A program made the position numbers and the translations under genes. The notes beneath the pieces are model-generated. The model saw only the letters and a program-made list of their open reading frames with translations. It was not told where the DNA came from and ran no database searches. Positions 36,270-44,807 of a stretch of 64,000 bases of DNA are shown one piece after another. Each line of letters starts with the position of its first letter. Position 1 is the first letter of the stretch. Origin of the DNA: Bradyrhizobium guangdongense (lineage in GTDB: Bacteria > Pseudomonadota > Alphaproteobacteria > Rhizobiales > Xanthobacteraceae); contig NZ_CP030051.1 in the NCBI RefSeq assembly GCF_004114975.1, forward strand, positions 6,696,001-6,760,000. Direction: 5' to 3'.

Positions 36270-37541
36270 ATGTATCACCATGTCAAGAAGCTGATGTTCA
36301 CCGTGCGCGTCGACGAACCCGATCCCCGCTTCGGCAATATGCTGCTCGAGCAGTTCGGCGGCGCGAACGGGGAACTCGCAGCCGCCATGCAATATTCGAT
36401 TCAAGGGCTGAATTGCGAAGATCCCGACCGCAAGGACCTTTTGATGGATATCGGCACCGAAGAGCTCAGCCATCTCGAGGTCGTCGGATGCCTGGCGCGG
36501 ATGCATCTTGCGCCGTCGCGAAACGACCGTCAGGCGGCCGAAGCCGATCCGCTCATCGCCATTGCCGGCGGTGGGGGCGTCAACCTGTTCAACTCGCAAG
36601 GGAACCCCTGGACCGCCGACTATCTCAAGATCACCGGCGAGCTCGATGTCGATCTCCGCAGCAACATCGCCGCCGAGGCGCGTGCGAAGATCGTCTACGA
36701 ACGGCTGATCAATTTCTGCGACGACGCCGGCAGCAAGGATGCATTGCAATTCCTGATGACGCGGGAAATCACGCATATGAAGGCTTTCTCGCGCGCGCTG
36801 GAAAGCCTGTCGAAGCCCGCCTTCAGCATCGGCAGGATCGCGCCGACGCCCGGCCTCGTGAACCAGTACTTCAACGATTCCACCGGCAGCGGCGATCACG
36901 GCGAAATCGACACCCGCGGTCCCTGGAACGAGGGAGAAGACTGGGTGTTCACGGAATCGCCTGCACTTCAGTCTTCCGATCCCGGCGCCGCCACGCCGAT
37001 CGTCGCGGAGAGTTCGCCGCCGGTCGACGAGGCCGGTCTGACCGATCTTCTTCTCCACGAGCTGCGTGACATTCTTCATGCGGAGAAGCAGCTGACCAAG
37101 GCGCTGCCGAAGATGGCGCAATCGGCACGGTTCGACCAATTGCGGGAACTGTTCGAGCAGCATCTGGCCGAAACCGAAAACCAGATCGAACGCATCAACG
37201 AATGCTTCGAGCTGCTCGGCGAAAATGCACGTGCCAAGCCCTGCAAGGGCATGATGGGCCTGATCGAGGAAGGCCAGGAGGTCATGAGCGAAGGCGAAGA
37301 GAAGGAGGACGCCGCCGCCGACCTTGCGCTGATCGGGGCCGCCCAACGCGTCGAACATTACGAGATGGCCGGCTACACCACGGCACGCAACCTCGCGCAG
37401 CAGCTCCGGCACAGCGCGGTCGTCGCGCTGCTCTCCAAATCCCTTGCCGAAGAGGAGAACGCCGATCTTCTGCTCAATCAGGTGGCGCGGTCGCTGATGT
37501 CGGTGGCGAAGATGCCCGCCGCACTGGAGCAGGCCGAATAG
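36270..37541 (+). CDS. Manganese catalase fused to a YciE/DUF892 ferritin-like domain
   Basis: The 423-residue product starts at ATG 36270. Residues 1 to about 240 match non-haem manganese catalase: MYHHVKKLMFTVRVDEPDPRFGN, the dimetal helix pairs with GELAAAMQYSIQG, the TEELSHLE segment and TREITHMKAF. A linker rich in Ser, Pro and Ala leads to a second four-helix unit from about residue 265 (LTDLLLHELRDILHAEKQLTKALPKMA) that matches YciE/DUF892. The order suggests a single polypeptide with two dimetal-type helical bundles for peroxide removal. Separate proteins are the usual state. A stress-type promoter precedes it. Confidence 0.9.
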   Translation: MYHHVKKLMFTVRVDEPDPRFGNMLLEQFGGANGELAAAMQYSIQGLNCEDPDRKDLLMDIGTEELSHLEVVGCLARMHLAPSRNDRQAAEADPLIAIAGGGGVNLFNSQGNPWTADYLKITGELDVDLRSNIAAEARAKIVYERLINFCDDAGSKDALQFLMTREITHMKAFSRALESLSKPAFSIGRIAPTPGLVNQYFNDSTGSGDHGEIDTRGPWNEGEDWVFTESPALQSSDPGAATPIVAESSPPVDEAGLTDLLLHELRDILHAEKQLTKALPKMAQSARFDQLRELFEQHLAETENQIERINECFELLGENARAKPCKGMMGLIEEGQEVMSEGEEKEDAAADLALIGAAQRVEHYEMAGYTTARNLAQQLRHSAVVALLSKSLAEEENADLLLNQVARSLMSVAKMPAALEQAE

Positions 37542-37898
37542 GAAGCGCCCCGGACGCGGACGCAATCAACCCGGCCGTCTCGTGCCACTGCACGGGCCGG
37601 CCTTCGTCGATCGCCGGTATGCGAAACGCTAGTTTCGACCGGCGATGCTGACAGCCTGCGAGGCCGCTCGCGCCTGCTCGATCGGAAAGCCCCTCGCCAA
37701 CCGTGCCGCACTCGCCCGCAGCATGGAGGCAGCGGGGGCGCCAGATGCCCTGGAGGGCCGCGATCTCGGCACGCAGGGCATCGATCGTCCGCCCGCGGAT
37801 GTTGTGCCGGGTGACGTAGAGATGGCGAGCCATGGCGGCTCGATCCAGCTCAAGCCCTCTGACGAGGGCGTAGTCTTCGAGCTCCAATTCCCTGTCGC
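37542..37898. other. Stretch without a confident gene; possible decayed coding remnant
   Basis: Two readings compete. On the plus strand a frame ending at 37902 closes with HGGSIQLKPSDEGVVFELQFPV, which resembles the end of a histidine-kinase ATPase domain but has no G-boxes upstream. On the minus strand, 37887 to about 37740 reads as ordinary protein (LELDRAAMARHLYVTRHN). Coding-like sequence then continues in another frame to a stop at 37629, as if frameshifted. Third-position GC is similar in both, so I cannot decide. Confidence 0.35.
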
Positions 37899-38039
37899 CT
37901 AGATCGCGAACACCCAGGCGGCAACGATGGTGCCGATGGTGACCAGACCCGCAATGGTCCAGCCGGCGGCATATTCCAGTTCAGGATGACCGGTCGCCCG
38001 CATGATCTCTACCGGATCGGCGGAATGCTTCTCTGCCAT
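37899..38039 (-). CDS. Small single-pass membrane protein
   Basis: From ATG 38039 (GAGG upstream) a 46-residue protein is encoded: a short charged N-terminus (MAEKHSADPVEIMRATGHPE) and one hydrophobic helix (AGWTIAGLVTIGTIVAAWVF). Such proteins are common and unnamed in Bradyrhizobium-like genomes. It is divergent from the AlkB-like gene. Confidence 0.65.
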   Translation of the reverse strand: MAEKHSADPVEIMRATGHPELEYAAGWTIAGLVTIGTIVAAWVFAI

Positions 38040-38109
38040 GACAGCCTCGCACATCACTCTCCGCGTCATAGATAAGTCGCACCAGACGCCATCAGGTTCC
38101 ATCACGGAA

Positions 38110-38688
38110 ATGCGAGGAATGACACAGCTTGGCTTGTTCAGCGAACCGCAGGCGGGGCCGGCGGGCTTGCGCTATACGGACAATTTCATCGACGCCGCTG
38201 TCGAGCAGGAGCTGATCGGCCGCATCGCAGCATTGCCGCTGCAGCGCTTTCAGTTCGGCGCGTTCGAGGGCAACCGCCGGGTGGCGTGGTTCGGCTACCA
38301 ATACGATTATTCGCAGCAGCGGCTGACCGAGGCCGAGCCGATCCCGGACTGGGTGCGGCCGGTCGCGCGTCGAGCCGAGGCATGGGCGGGCCTCGCCGAC
38401 GGCAGCGTGCGGCAGGTGCTGTGCACCGAGTACGACGTCGGCGTCGGGATCGGCTGGCACCGCGACAAACCGCACTTCAAGGAGATCCTCGGCCTCTCGC
38501 TGGGCTCTCCCTGCAAATTCCGCTTCCGCCGCCGCAATGACGAGATATGGCAGCGCCACACGCTCGTGGCCCTGCCCCGCTCGCTCTACATGATGGAAGG
38601 CGAGGCGCGCTCGCAATGGGAGCACAGCATCCCGCCGGTGGAGGCACGGCGCTACTCGGTCACGTTCCGGACGATGAAGCAGGCCTGA
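38110..38688 (+). CDS. alkB: AlkB-like 2-oxoglutarate/Fe(II)-dependent dioxygenase
   Basis: The 192-residue protein fits the AlkB family, which removes alkyl lesions from DNA or RNA bases by oxidative demethylation. The iron ligands are the His and Asp of WHRDKPHF (about residues 118-120) and a later His in WEHSIPPV. The Arg of RRYSVTFR binds 2-oxoglutarate. The start is taken at ATG 38110; ATG 38119 has its purine-rich site too close. No LexA-type box is obvious upstream. It is nearer to the AlkB homologue group than to the classical E. coli protein, so its substrate may differ. Confidence 0.88.
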   Translation: MRGMTQLGLFSEPQAGPAGLRYTDNFIDAAVEQELIGRIAALPLQRFQFGAFEGNRRVAWFGYQYDYSQQRLTEAEPIPDWVRPVARRAEAWAGLADGSVRQVLCTEYDVGVGIGWHRDKPHFKEILGLSLGSPCKFRFRRRNDEIWQRHTLVALPRSLYMMEGEARSQWEHSIPPVEARRYSVTFRTMKQA

Positions 38689-38886
38689 CGGACCAAAAAC
38701 GCGAAAACAACCCCATGCACAGTAGAACGGCCGCCGCGCGCCACGGCGCGGATTGTGCATTCCAGCCGGAACTGAACGGAAGCAAAGGACGAAGCGAGCG
38801 TGCCGTGAAATCGCCGCAAGATCAACCAACAACACGAACTCGTAAGGCGAGCGCCCCAATAGGGAGCGCACAAGTCCGGCACCGCC

Positions 38887-39822
38887 ATGATCAAGATTTG
38901 CCTCGCATTTTTCCTTGTTCTGACCTTAACGGCGGCCTCGGCACACGGCCCGCTACCGGCGCGTCCGGCCATTCCTTCCGATCTTGTCCTGACGGGCCTC
39001 ACCGATAGCGACACCACCGCCGGCGGCGTCGCGCGGCTGTGCGAGCAGGTCACCTTCTCGCGGGGCCTGCGCTATGGCGACAGCGAGGCCAATGTGCTCG
39101 ACGTCGCGACCAGCGATGTCACCAAGGCGGACACGCCGCGACCGGTGCTGCTGTTCGTGACGGGCGACACGTTTACCGGCGACCGCGGCGCGCCGGAACT
39201 GTCCCGCGACATCCAGGACGCGGCGATGTGCTTTGCCGCACGCAATGGCATGATCGGGGTGCGCGTGAACTATCGCCTCGCGCCGGCGGCCACCTGGCCG
39301 AAAGGCGCGGCCGACGTGGCGGCGGCATTGTCCTGGGTCCACGGCAATATCGACCTGTTCAACGGCGATGCCCGCGAGATCGTCGCGGTCGGCTACGGCG
39401 CCGGCGCTTTCCACGTCGCGAGCCTGCTGGCGCATCCCGAGCTGCAGGCCGACCGCGCTGATGCCGCCGCCGTGGTGCTGGTCTCAGGCATCTATCGCGT
39501 CGGCAAGGACGCCAGCGACAGCGAGAAGGCCTATTTCGGCACCGACACCAGCCTGTACGACAAGCGGTCGGTGTTTCCCGGCATCCTCAATGTCGAAGAG
39601 CCGATCCTGCTGGCCTGGGCCGCCAATGATCCGGCGAAGCTGATCGCGCAAGGCGAGACCCTGCAGAAGACGCTCTGCGGCGCCGGCCACTGCCCGCGCA
39701 GCACGATCCTGCGCAGCCACGACGGCATCGCGGCGGCCTTTGGGCTCGACGGCTCCGGCGACAGCCTCGCCGAGCCGACGCTGCTATTGGTGCATCAGCT
39801 GGAGGCAAGGGGGCTGCCGTAG
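38887..39822 (+). CDS. Alpha/beta-hydrolase-fold esterase-like protein lacking the nucleophilic serine
   Basis: The 311-residue product has a signal peptide (about residues 1-19) and an alpha/beta-hydrolase layout resembling BD-FAE/hormone-sensitive-lipase proteins: VNYRLAPAATWPKGAADVAAALSWV and a typical C-terminal His (about 278, LRSHDGI). At the nucleophile elbow, where relatives have GHSAGA, this protein has GYGAGA; the codon is GGC (Gly) rather than AGC (Ser). It may therefore be non-catalytic or use another residue. An Asp candidate lies in WAANDPAK. It is exported to the periplasm. Confidence 0.82.
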   Translation: MIKICLAFFLVLTLTAASAHGPLPARPAIPSDLVLTGLTDSDTTAGGVARLCEQVTFSRGLRYGDSEANVLDVATSDVTKADTPRPVLLFVTGDTFTGDRGAPELSRDIQDAAMCFAARNGMIGVRVNYRLAPAATWPKGAADVAAALSWVHGNIDLFNGDAREIVAVGYGAGAFHVASLLAHPELQADRADAAAVVLVSGIYRVGKDASDSEKAYFGTDTSLYDKRSVFPGILNVEEPILLAWAANDPAKLIAQGETLQKTLCGAGHCPRSTILRSHDGIAAAFGLDGSGDSLAEPTLLLVHQLEARGLP

Positions 39823-39862
39823 CGGGGCGGCGCGGGCGCTCACTCGCACCGTTTGCTGGGCC

Positions 39863-40021
39863 ACCCCTCTCCCCCGCCCTCCCCCACAAGGGGGGAGGGA
39901 GCGCAGTGATGCTCGGGGCTCTGATTTGGGCTCATCTCTTGCCCGCGATCAAATCAAAGTCAGTCACCACACGAAAGGTGCATTCCCTCCCCCCTTGTGG
40001 GGGAGGGTTAGGGAGAGGGGT
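39863..40021. repeat. Large inverted repeat, family D, between convergent genes
   Basis: The left arm (about 39863-39900) contains CCCTCCCCCACAAGGGGGGAGGGA, and the right arm (39983-40021) is its near complement. The arms are about 38 bases and flank about 82 unrelated bases. Each arm also folds on itself (CCCCAC-AAG-GGGG type). It lies between the convergent esterase-like and cyclase genes and may serve as a bidirectional terminator. Confidence 0.85.
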
Positions 40022-40056
40022 ACCACAAAGGGACTCTCAACCGAACGCCGCACCCC

Positions 40057-41619
40057 TCACGCCGGCTTCAGCGAAGCCAGCGCGCTCTCCAGCAGCGAGC
40101 GGACCCGCGCCGCATCACCCGATTTCACCACGGCCGGATCGAGATAGAGCTCGAGCCCCGGCGCGCGCTCGGTGATGACGCCGCTCTGCTCCGACGCAGC
40201 GTCGCTCAGCGCATCGACCGAATAGGGAATGATCTCGCGGCTGATGCCCTTCATGGTGATCGCGGGCAGCGCGTGCGCGCGGACGATGTCGCTGACGAGG
40301 GCAAAGGTCTCGTAGCTCAGCACGATCCCGCCGGGCTCGGCGATCGATTGCAGCCGTGCGGCGAGGTTCGCTTCCGCGCCGATGATGGTGTAATCCATGC
40401 GGTCGCTGCTGCCGAAATTGCCGACGTTGCAATAGCCTGAATTGATGCCCATGCGCGAGCGGAACGGCTGCTCGATGCCGGAGGCCCGCCATTTCGCATT
40501 GAGCTCGGTGAGACGCTGCTGCATGCGCCAGGCCATCCGCAGGCAGGCCTCTGCGTCCGCCCGGTCGCCCTTGGTCTCGGGGTCGCCGAAGAAGATCAGC
40601 ATGGCATCGCCGATGAACTTGTCGACGGTGCCGCCGTGCTCATGCGCAATCGCCGACATCTCGGTGAAATATTCGTTGAGCAGCTGGGTCAGCAACTCCG
40701 GCTGCAGCCGCTCGGTGGTCGCGGTGAAGTTCTGGATATCGGAGAAGAAGATCGTGAGCTTCTTGCGCTCGGTGTGGATGGTGACGTCCTTCTGGCCGGA
40801 GAAGATGCTCTTGTAGACCTGCGGCGGGATGTAGCGCGAGATCTTCATCGAGAGCGAGGCCAGGAAGTCGTTGGCGGATTCGAGCTCCTTGTTCATGCCC
40901 TTGATGCGGCTGGCCTGGCGGCGCTGCAGCGAGAGGAACGACAGGCCGCAGCCGGCGGCGATCAGGAAATAGGCCAGCAGGAACTTGAAGGAGAAGATGT
41001 TGGCGGCGATCGGCTGGGCGATGATGACCTCCTGGATGCCTCTGATATCCCCGACCTTCCAGTCCTTCTTCGGGCTTTCGGGGTGGCTGTTGTGGCAGCT
41101 GACGCAGGCCGGCCCCATCGTCACAGGGGCGACCAGGCGGACCTTGTCGGAGAACAGCGAAGTCTCGGTGTCCACGATCTTCTGCTCGGGATCGGCGCGC
41201 AGCGCTGCCAGCGCCTCCTTCTCGAACTTGTCGAGCTGGTGCGGAGCGCGGTTCTGGAACGGGAAGTCCGAGACGAAGCGGTAGGTGATGTTCTCCTGCT
41301 GGGCGCCGATCACCCGGCCGAGCTCCAGCGACAGCGTCGCGGGAATCGGGACCGCGCCGGGAACGGCTTCGTAATTGTGCACGACCTTGGTCGTGCCGCC
41401 GGGGTTGGCAAGGATGCGCCCGACCACGTTGGAGGCATAATAGCTTCGCACGCTGGTGATGACGGAATTGAGATCGATGGCCTGCCGGCGCAGCGCCGTC
41501 TTGCTCAGCTCGGTCAAGTCAAGCCAGACGGCGAGCGGCAACGCGAGCAGGAGGAAGGCGATCACCGCGCCGGTCAGGATGCCGCGCTTGCGCTGCTCCT
41601 CGGCGATCTCTTGTTTCAC
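40057..41619 (-). CDS. Membrane adenylate cyclase with periplasmic c-type haem (DUF3365-like) sensor domain
   Basis: The 520-residue protein starts at GTG 41619 (ACGGAG upstream). A transmembrane helix (about 13-33) precedes a periplasmic domain of about 170 residues that resembles DUF3365/Tll0287 and contains CVSCHNSHP, a CxxCH haem c attachment motif (about residue 172). A second helix (about 215-237), a coiled linker and a class III cyclase domain follow. The cyclase shows IFFSDIQNFTA, DKFIGDAMLIFFGDP (metal aspartates and the Lys that selects adenine) and MDYTIIGAEANLAARL. It would make cAMP in response to redox, NO or oxygen; the ligand is inferred. Confidence 0.9.
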   Translation of the reverse strand: MKQEIAEEQRKRGILTGAVIAFLLLALPLAVWLDLTELSKTALRRQAIDLNSVITSVRSYYASNVVGRILANPGGTTKVVHNYEAVPGAVPIPATLSLELGRVIGAQQENITYRFVSDFPFQNRAPHQLDKFEKEALAALRADPEQKIVDTETSLFSDKVRLVAPVTMGPACVSCHNSHPESPKKDWKVGDIRGIQEVIIAQPIAANIFSFKFLLAYFLIAAGCGLSFLSLQRRQASRIKGMNKELESANDFLASLSMKISRYIPPQVYKSIFSGQKDVTIHTERKKLTIFFSDIQNFTATTERLQPELLTQLLNEYFTEMSAIAHEHGGTVDKFIGDAMLIFFGDPETKGDRADAEACLRMAWRMQQRLTELNAKWRASGIEQPFRSRMGINSGYCNVGNFGSSDRMDYTIIGAEANLAARLQSIAEPGGIVLSYETFALVSDIVRAHALPAITMKGISREIIPYSVDALSDAASEQSGVITERAPGLELYLDPAVVKSGDAARVRSLLESALASLKPA

Positions 41620-41810
41620 TTGACGACTCCGTTCTGTGCGTTTTGTCGTAAATCCGGGGAATTCTGCGGCACGGTATGCGCCCGGCACAGAGCCAATAAA
41701 CGCGCGCCCGCGCAACCCCCTTTTATGGTGGTCGCGGCAAGCCGCTTTTGGTTTGATGACCAATGTTCAAGATCGCCATCAACCAGCATTGATAATCCGG
41801 ACCGAGAGCC

Positions 41811-42902
41811 ATGACCGAGACCATCCGCATCCGGCGCTTCAACGCCCGCCCCGTGATCGTGCCGCTGAACCTGCCGCTTCTGACCTCGACCGGGGCGGTC
41901 GCCAAGGCGCCGCTGGTGCTGATCGACTGCGAGACCGACCAGGGCGCGGTCGGCCACGCCTATCTGTTCTCGATCACGCCGTCGGCCCTGAGGCCGCTTA
42001 GCGCCATGGTCACGGAGATGTCGGACCTGGTCGCCGGCGACGAACTGCTGCCGTTCGAGGTCGAGCGCAAGCTGACCCGGCACTTCACGCTGCTCGGGCT
42101 TGCCGGCCTTCAGCGCATGGCGCAATCGGGCATCGACATGGCGGCCTGGGACGCGCTGGCCCGCAGTCGGGGTTTGCCGCTGGCGCGCCTGCTCGGCGGC
42201 GCGCCGAAGCCGGTCAAGGCCTACAATTCAAAGGGGCTCGGCATCATGCCGGCGGGCGCGGCTGTCGATGAGGCGCACAAGCTGCTGGCCGAAGGTTTTC
42301 ACGCCGCCAAGATCCGCCTCGGGCGGCCCGACGCAAGGGAGGACCTCGCGGTGGTCCGGGCGGTGCGCAAGGCCGTCGGCGACGAGGTGACGCTGATGTG
42401 CGACTACAACCAGGCACTGACGGTGACCGAGGCGATCCACCGCGGCGAGATGCTCGACGATGAAGGCCTGAGCTGGATCGAGGAACCGATCCGCCACGAC
42501 GACTATGCCGGCTGCGCCCGGATCGCGGATGCGCTGCGGACGCCGGTCCAGATCGGCGAGAATTTTGACAGCGCGTTTTCGATGCAGGCCGCGCTGTCAG
42601 CCGAGGCCTGCGACTACGTGATGCCCGACGTGCAGCGCATCGGCGGCGTCACGGGGTGGCTGCGGGCCGCTGCGCTCGCCCACGCCGCCGGCATCGAGAT
42701 GTCGACGCATCTGTTCTCGGAAGTGAGCACGCAGCTGCTCTGCGTGACGCCATCGGCGCATTGGCTGGAATATGTCGACTGGGCCGACGCGGTGCTGGCG
42801 AGCCGGCTGAAGATCAAGGACGGCTTTGCGCTGCCGGGCGAGGAGCCCGGCAACGGCCTCGCTTGGGACGAGGCGGCGGTGAAGAAATATCTCGTGAGCT
42901 AG
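41811..42902 (+). CDS. Mandelate racemase/muconate-lactonising enzyme family protein
   Basis: The 363-residue enolase-superfamily protein has a capping domain (about 1-125) and a barrel with KIRLG (about residue 165, the base of the KxK/KxR motif). The metal ligands are the Asp in MCDYNQA, Glu in IEEPI and the Glu in QIGENFD. A His in MSTHLFSEVS is the second acid/base of the mandelate-racemase subgroup. It abstracts an alpha proton of a carboxylate (a racemase or acid-sugar dehydratase). Substrate unknown. It converges with ubiV, leaving six bases between them. Confidence 0.9.
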   Translation: MTETIRIRRFNARPVIVPLNLPLLTSTGAVAKAPLVLIDCETDQGAVGHAYLFSITPSALRPLSAMVTEMSDLVAGDELLPFEVERKLTRHFTLLGLAGLQRMAQSGIDMAAWDALARSRGLPLARLLGGAPKPVKAYNSKGLGIMPAGAAVDEAHKLLAEGFHAAKIRLGRPDAREDLAVVRAVRKAVGDEVTLMCDYNQALTVTEAIHRGEMLDDEGLSWIEEPIRHDDYAGCARIADALRTPVQIGENFDSAFSMQAALSAEACDYVMPDVQRIGGVTGWLRAAALAHAAGIEMSTHLFSEVSTQLLCVTPSAHWLEYVDWADAVLASRLKIKDGFALPGEEPGNGLAWDEAAVKKYLVS

Positions 42903-42908
42903 GTGCGG

Positions 42909-43799
42909 CTAGGCTGGCGCGAAGGAAAAGCCGGCCTGACCGCGGAGGAAGCCATTGGCAAAGGCGACTCCGGGATAGAGCTCGGCCAGGCGGCCGCGGG
43001 CATCTTCGGCTGATCGCTGCCCGTCGAGCACGTCGCGAAAGGTCCTGGCGACTGCGACCATGTCGCAATCCTGCGGCGACAGGCGCAGCGAGCCGATGCC
43101 TGCCTCGCGCAAGTCTTCGATGTCGCCGATGAGATTGGTGCAGGCATGCGACAGGGTCTGGACGCCGTTGATCGTCAGGAAATCCTGCTGGTCGAGCGTC
43201 TTCAGCGCGAGCCCGTCCGGGTCCTTTTCGCAGACGAAGCGGCAATTGTCCTTGGAGAGCTTGTGCAGCCGCGCGTGATAGCAGCGCCCCGCGATCGCCA
43301 GCGGCACCCGACCGAAAGCGAACACCTCGATCAAAGCCTCGGGGATCGCCGTGGCGATCACCGCCGCCGACGAGAGCGGCAGCTCGGGCGGCAGACAGAT
43401 GCGCCTCGCGCCCTGGTGGACGTGAAAGGCGGCGCTGGTCTCGTTGTAGATGTTGACGTAAGGGCCGATCGCATGCGGCCGCCCCTTGATCGACCGAAGA
43501 CAGGTCAGGTCGTTCACCTCGACCAATGCGCCGTCAGTTGCACAGAGCTCCTCGGTCTGGCGCCGCTCGCGCCGCAGCGACACCAGGATCAGCGAACCCA
43601 GCAGGACCTGCTTGCCGGCCTGCTGCAGACGCTCGATCACATCGGGAAGGTGCTCCGCGAAGAACGGCGCCCGTTTCGAGCACACGACCTCGCCCACCGA
43701 CACGACGTCGATCGGCGCCTCGTCGGCGATCCGGAAATAGAAGTCGCGCCAGCGTTCCGGCGCCCAATTGTAGAGGACCGGCCCGAGACTAAGCTGCAT
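42909..43799 (-). CDS. ubiV: UbiV, oxygen-independent ubiquinone hydroxylation subunit (U32 family)
   Basis: The 296-residue protein belongs to peptidase family U32. Cysteines at GEVVCSKRAPF (about residue 40) and in GRCYHARLHKLSKDNCRFVC (about 180-198) match the four ligands of the [4Fe-4S] cluster in UbiV. UbiU and UbiV together hydroxylate the ubiquinone ring without oxygen, using prephenate as donor. The start at 43799 gives the family length. Gene order ubiT-ubiU-ubiV on the minus strand with ubiD and ubiX divergent supports the call over a generic collagenase-like protease. Confidence 0.93.
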   Translation of the reverse strand: MQLSLGPVLYNWAPERWRDFYFRIADEAPIDVVSVGEVVCSKRAPFFAEHLPDVIERLQQAGKQVLLGSLILVSLRRERRQTEELCATDGALVEVNDLTCLRSIKGRPHAIGPYVNIYNETSAAFHVHQGARRICLPPELPLSSAAVIATAIPEALIEVFAFGRVPLAIAGRCYHARLHKLSKDNCRFVCEKDPDGLALKTLDQQDFLTINGVQTLSHACTNLIGDIEDLREAGIGSLRLSPQDCDMVAVARTFRDVLDGQRSAEDARGRLAELYPGVAFANGFLRGQAGFSFAPA

Positions 43800-43829
43800 C
43801 GGGTTTCTCCCATTCGAACCCGGCATCGG

Positions 43830-44807
43830 TCACCGCCATGTCTTGCGATAGGCGCCGAGCGTGGAGGCCTGGCCTTCGGTGAATGGCTTCAGGCTGACGA
43901 TATCGGCTTCGCTGCCATCCTCCAGCGTATCGAGCGCGCGGCGGAAATGGCGGACCACGCTCTCGATATAGGCGCGTCCGCGCTGGCGCCCCTCGATCTT
44001 CAGCGCGGCGACGCCGGCGCTTTGCAGACCGCGAAGCAGCGTCGTCGCGTCGAGACTGACCGGATCCTCGAAGATGTAGCCATCGCCGAGGGCGGTGGAG
44101 AAGCGGCCCTTGCACAGGGTCGGATAGCCGGCCGCTTCTCGCCGGGCGAAGCGGTTGATGGTGAAGCCGCCGAGCCTCGATGTCGTCCCCTTCGCGGTTT
44201 CCTCATAGGCGACGTGGCTCGCCGGCGAGCAGACGCCCTGCATGTTCGGCGATTTTCCGGTGGCATAGGACGACAGCGAGCAGCGCCCTTCCGCCATGAC
44301 ACAGAGGCCGCCGAAAACGAAGACCTCGGTCTCGCAAGCAGTCTCGCGGGTGATCTCGGCGATCTCCGCGACACTGAGCACGCGCGGCAGCACGACGCGG
44401 CGCGCACCGAAGGTTTCGACATAGAAGGCGATGGCATCGGGGTTGGCGGCCGCCGCCTGCACCGAGACATGGAGCCGCTGGTTCGGATGACGTCGTGCGA
44501 CATAGTCCATCAGCCCGATGTCGGCGACGATCAGCGCGTCCGCCCCGGCTTCGACGGCATCATCGACGGCACGTCGCCAGAGCGCGGTAGCCGAGGCGCG
44601 CGGAAACGTATTGATGGCGACGAGGGTGCGCGCGCCGCGGTCGTGGGCGAACGCGATGCCCTTGCGCAGCTCGTCGCGGCTGAAGTTCAGCCCGGGAAAA
44701 TTGCGCGCATTGGTCTCGTCGTTGAAGCCGCAATAGACGGCATCCGCGCCGGCCTCGATCGCGCTCCGCAGTGCAGCCGGCGTGCCGGCGGGACAGATCA
44801 GCTCCAT
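43830..44807 (-). CDS. ubiU: UbiU, oxygen-independent ubiquinone hydroxylation subunit (U32 family)
   Basis: The 325-residue protein starts LICPAGTPAALRSAIEAGADAVYCGF. It has the U32 motif VFGGLCVMAEGRCSLSSY, followed by MQGVCSP and PTLCKGRF, giving the four cluster cysteines of UbiU. Its ATG at 44807 overlaps the ubiT stop (TGATG), so the two are coupled. It forms the hydroxylase with UbiV, which starts 30 bases downstream. Confidence 0.94.
   Translation of the reverse strand: MELICPAGTPAALRSAIEAGADAVYCGFNDETNARNFPGLNFSRDELRKGIAFAHDRGARTLVAINTFPRASATALWRRAVDDAVEAGADALIVADIGLMDYVARRHPNQRLHVSVQAAAANPDAIAFYVETFGARRVVLPRVLSVAEIAEITRETACETEVFVFGGLCVMAEGRCSLSSYATGKSPNMQGVCSPASHVAYEETAKGTTSRLGGFTINRFARREAAGYPTLCKGRFSTALGDGYIFEDPVSLDATTLLRGLQSAGVAALKIEGRQRGRAYIESVVRHFRRALDTLEDGSEADIVSLKPFTEGQASTLGAYRKTWR

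Noticed and set aside
35610..37565. 651-codon minus-strand open frame
   Set aside because: It is antisense to dihydropyrimidinase and the catalase fusion, both with strong family signatures.
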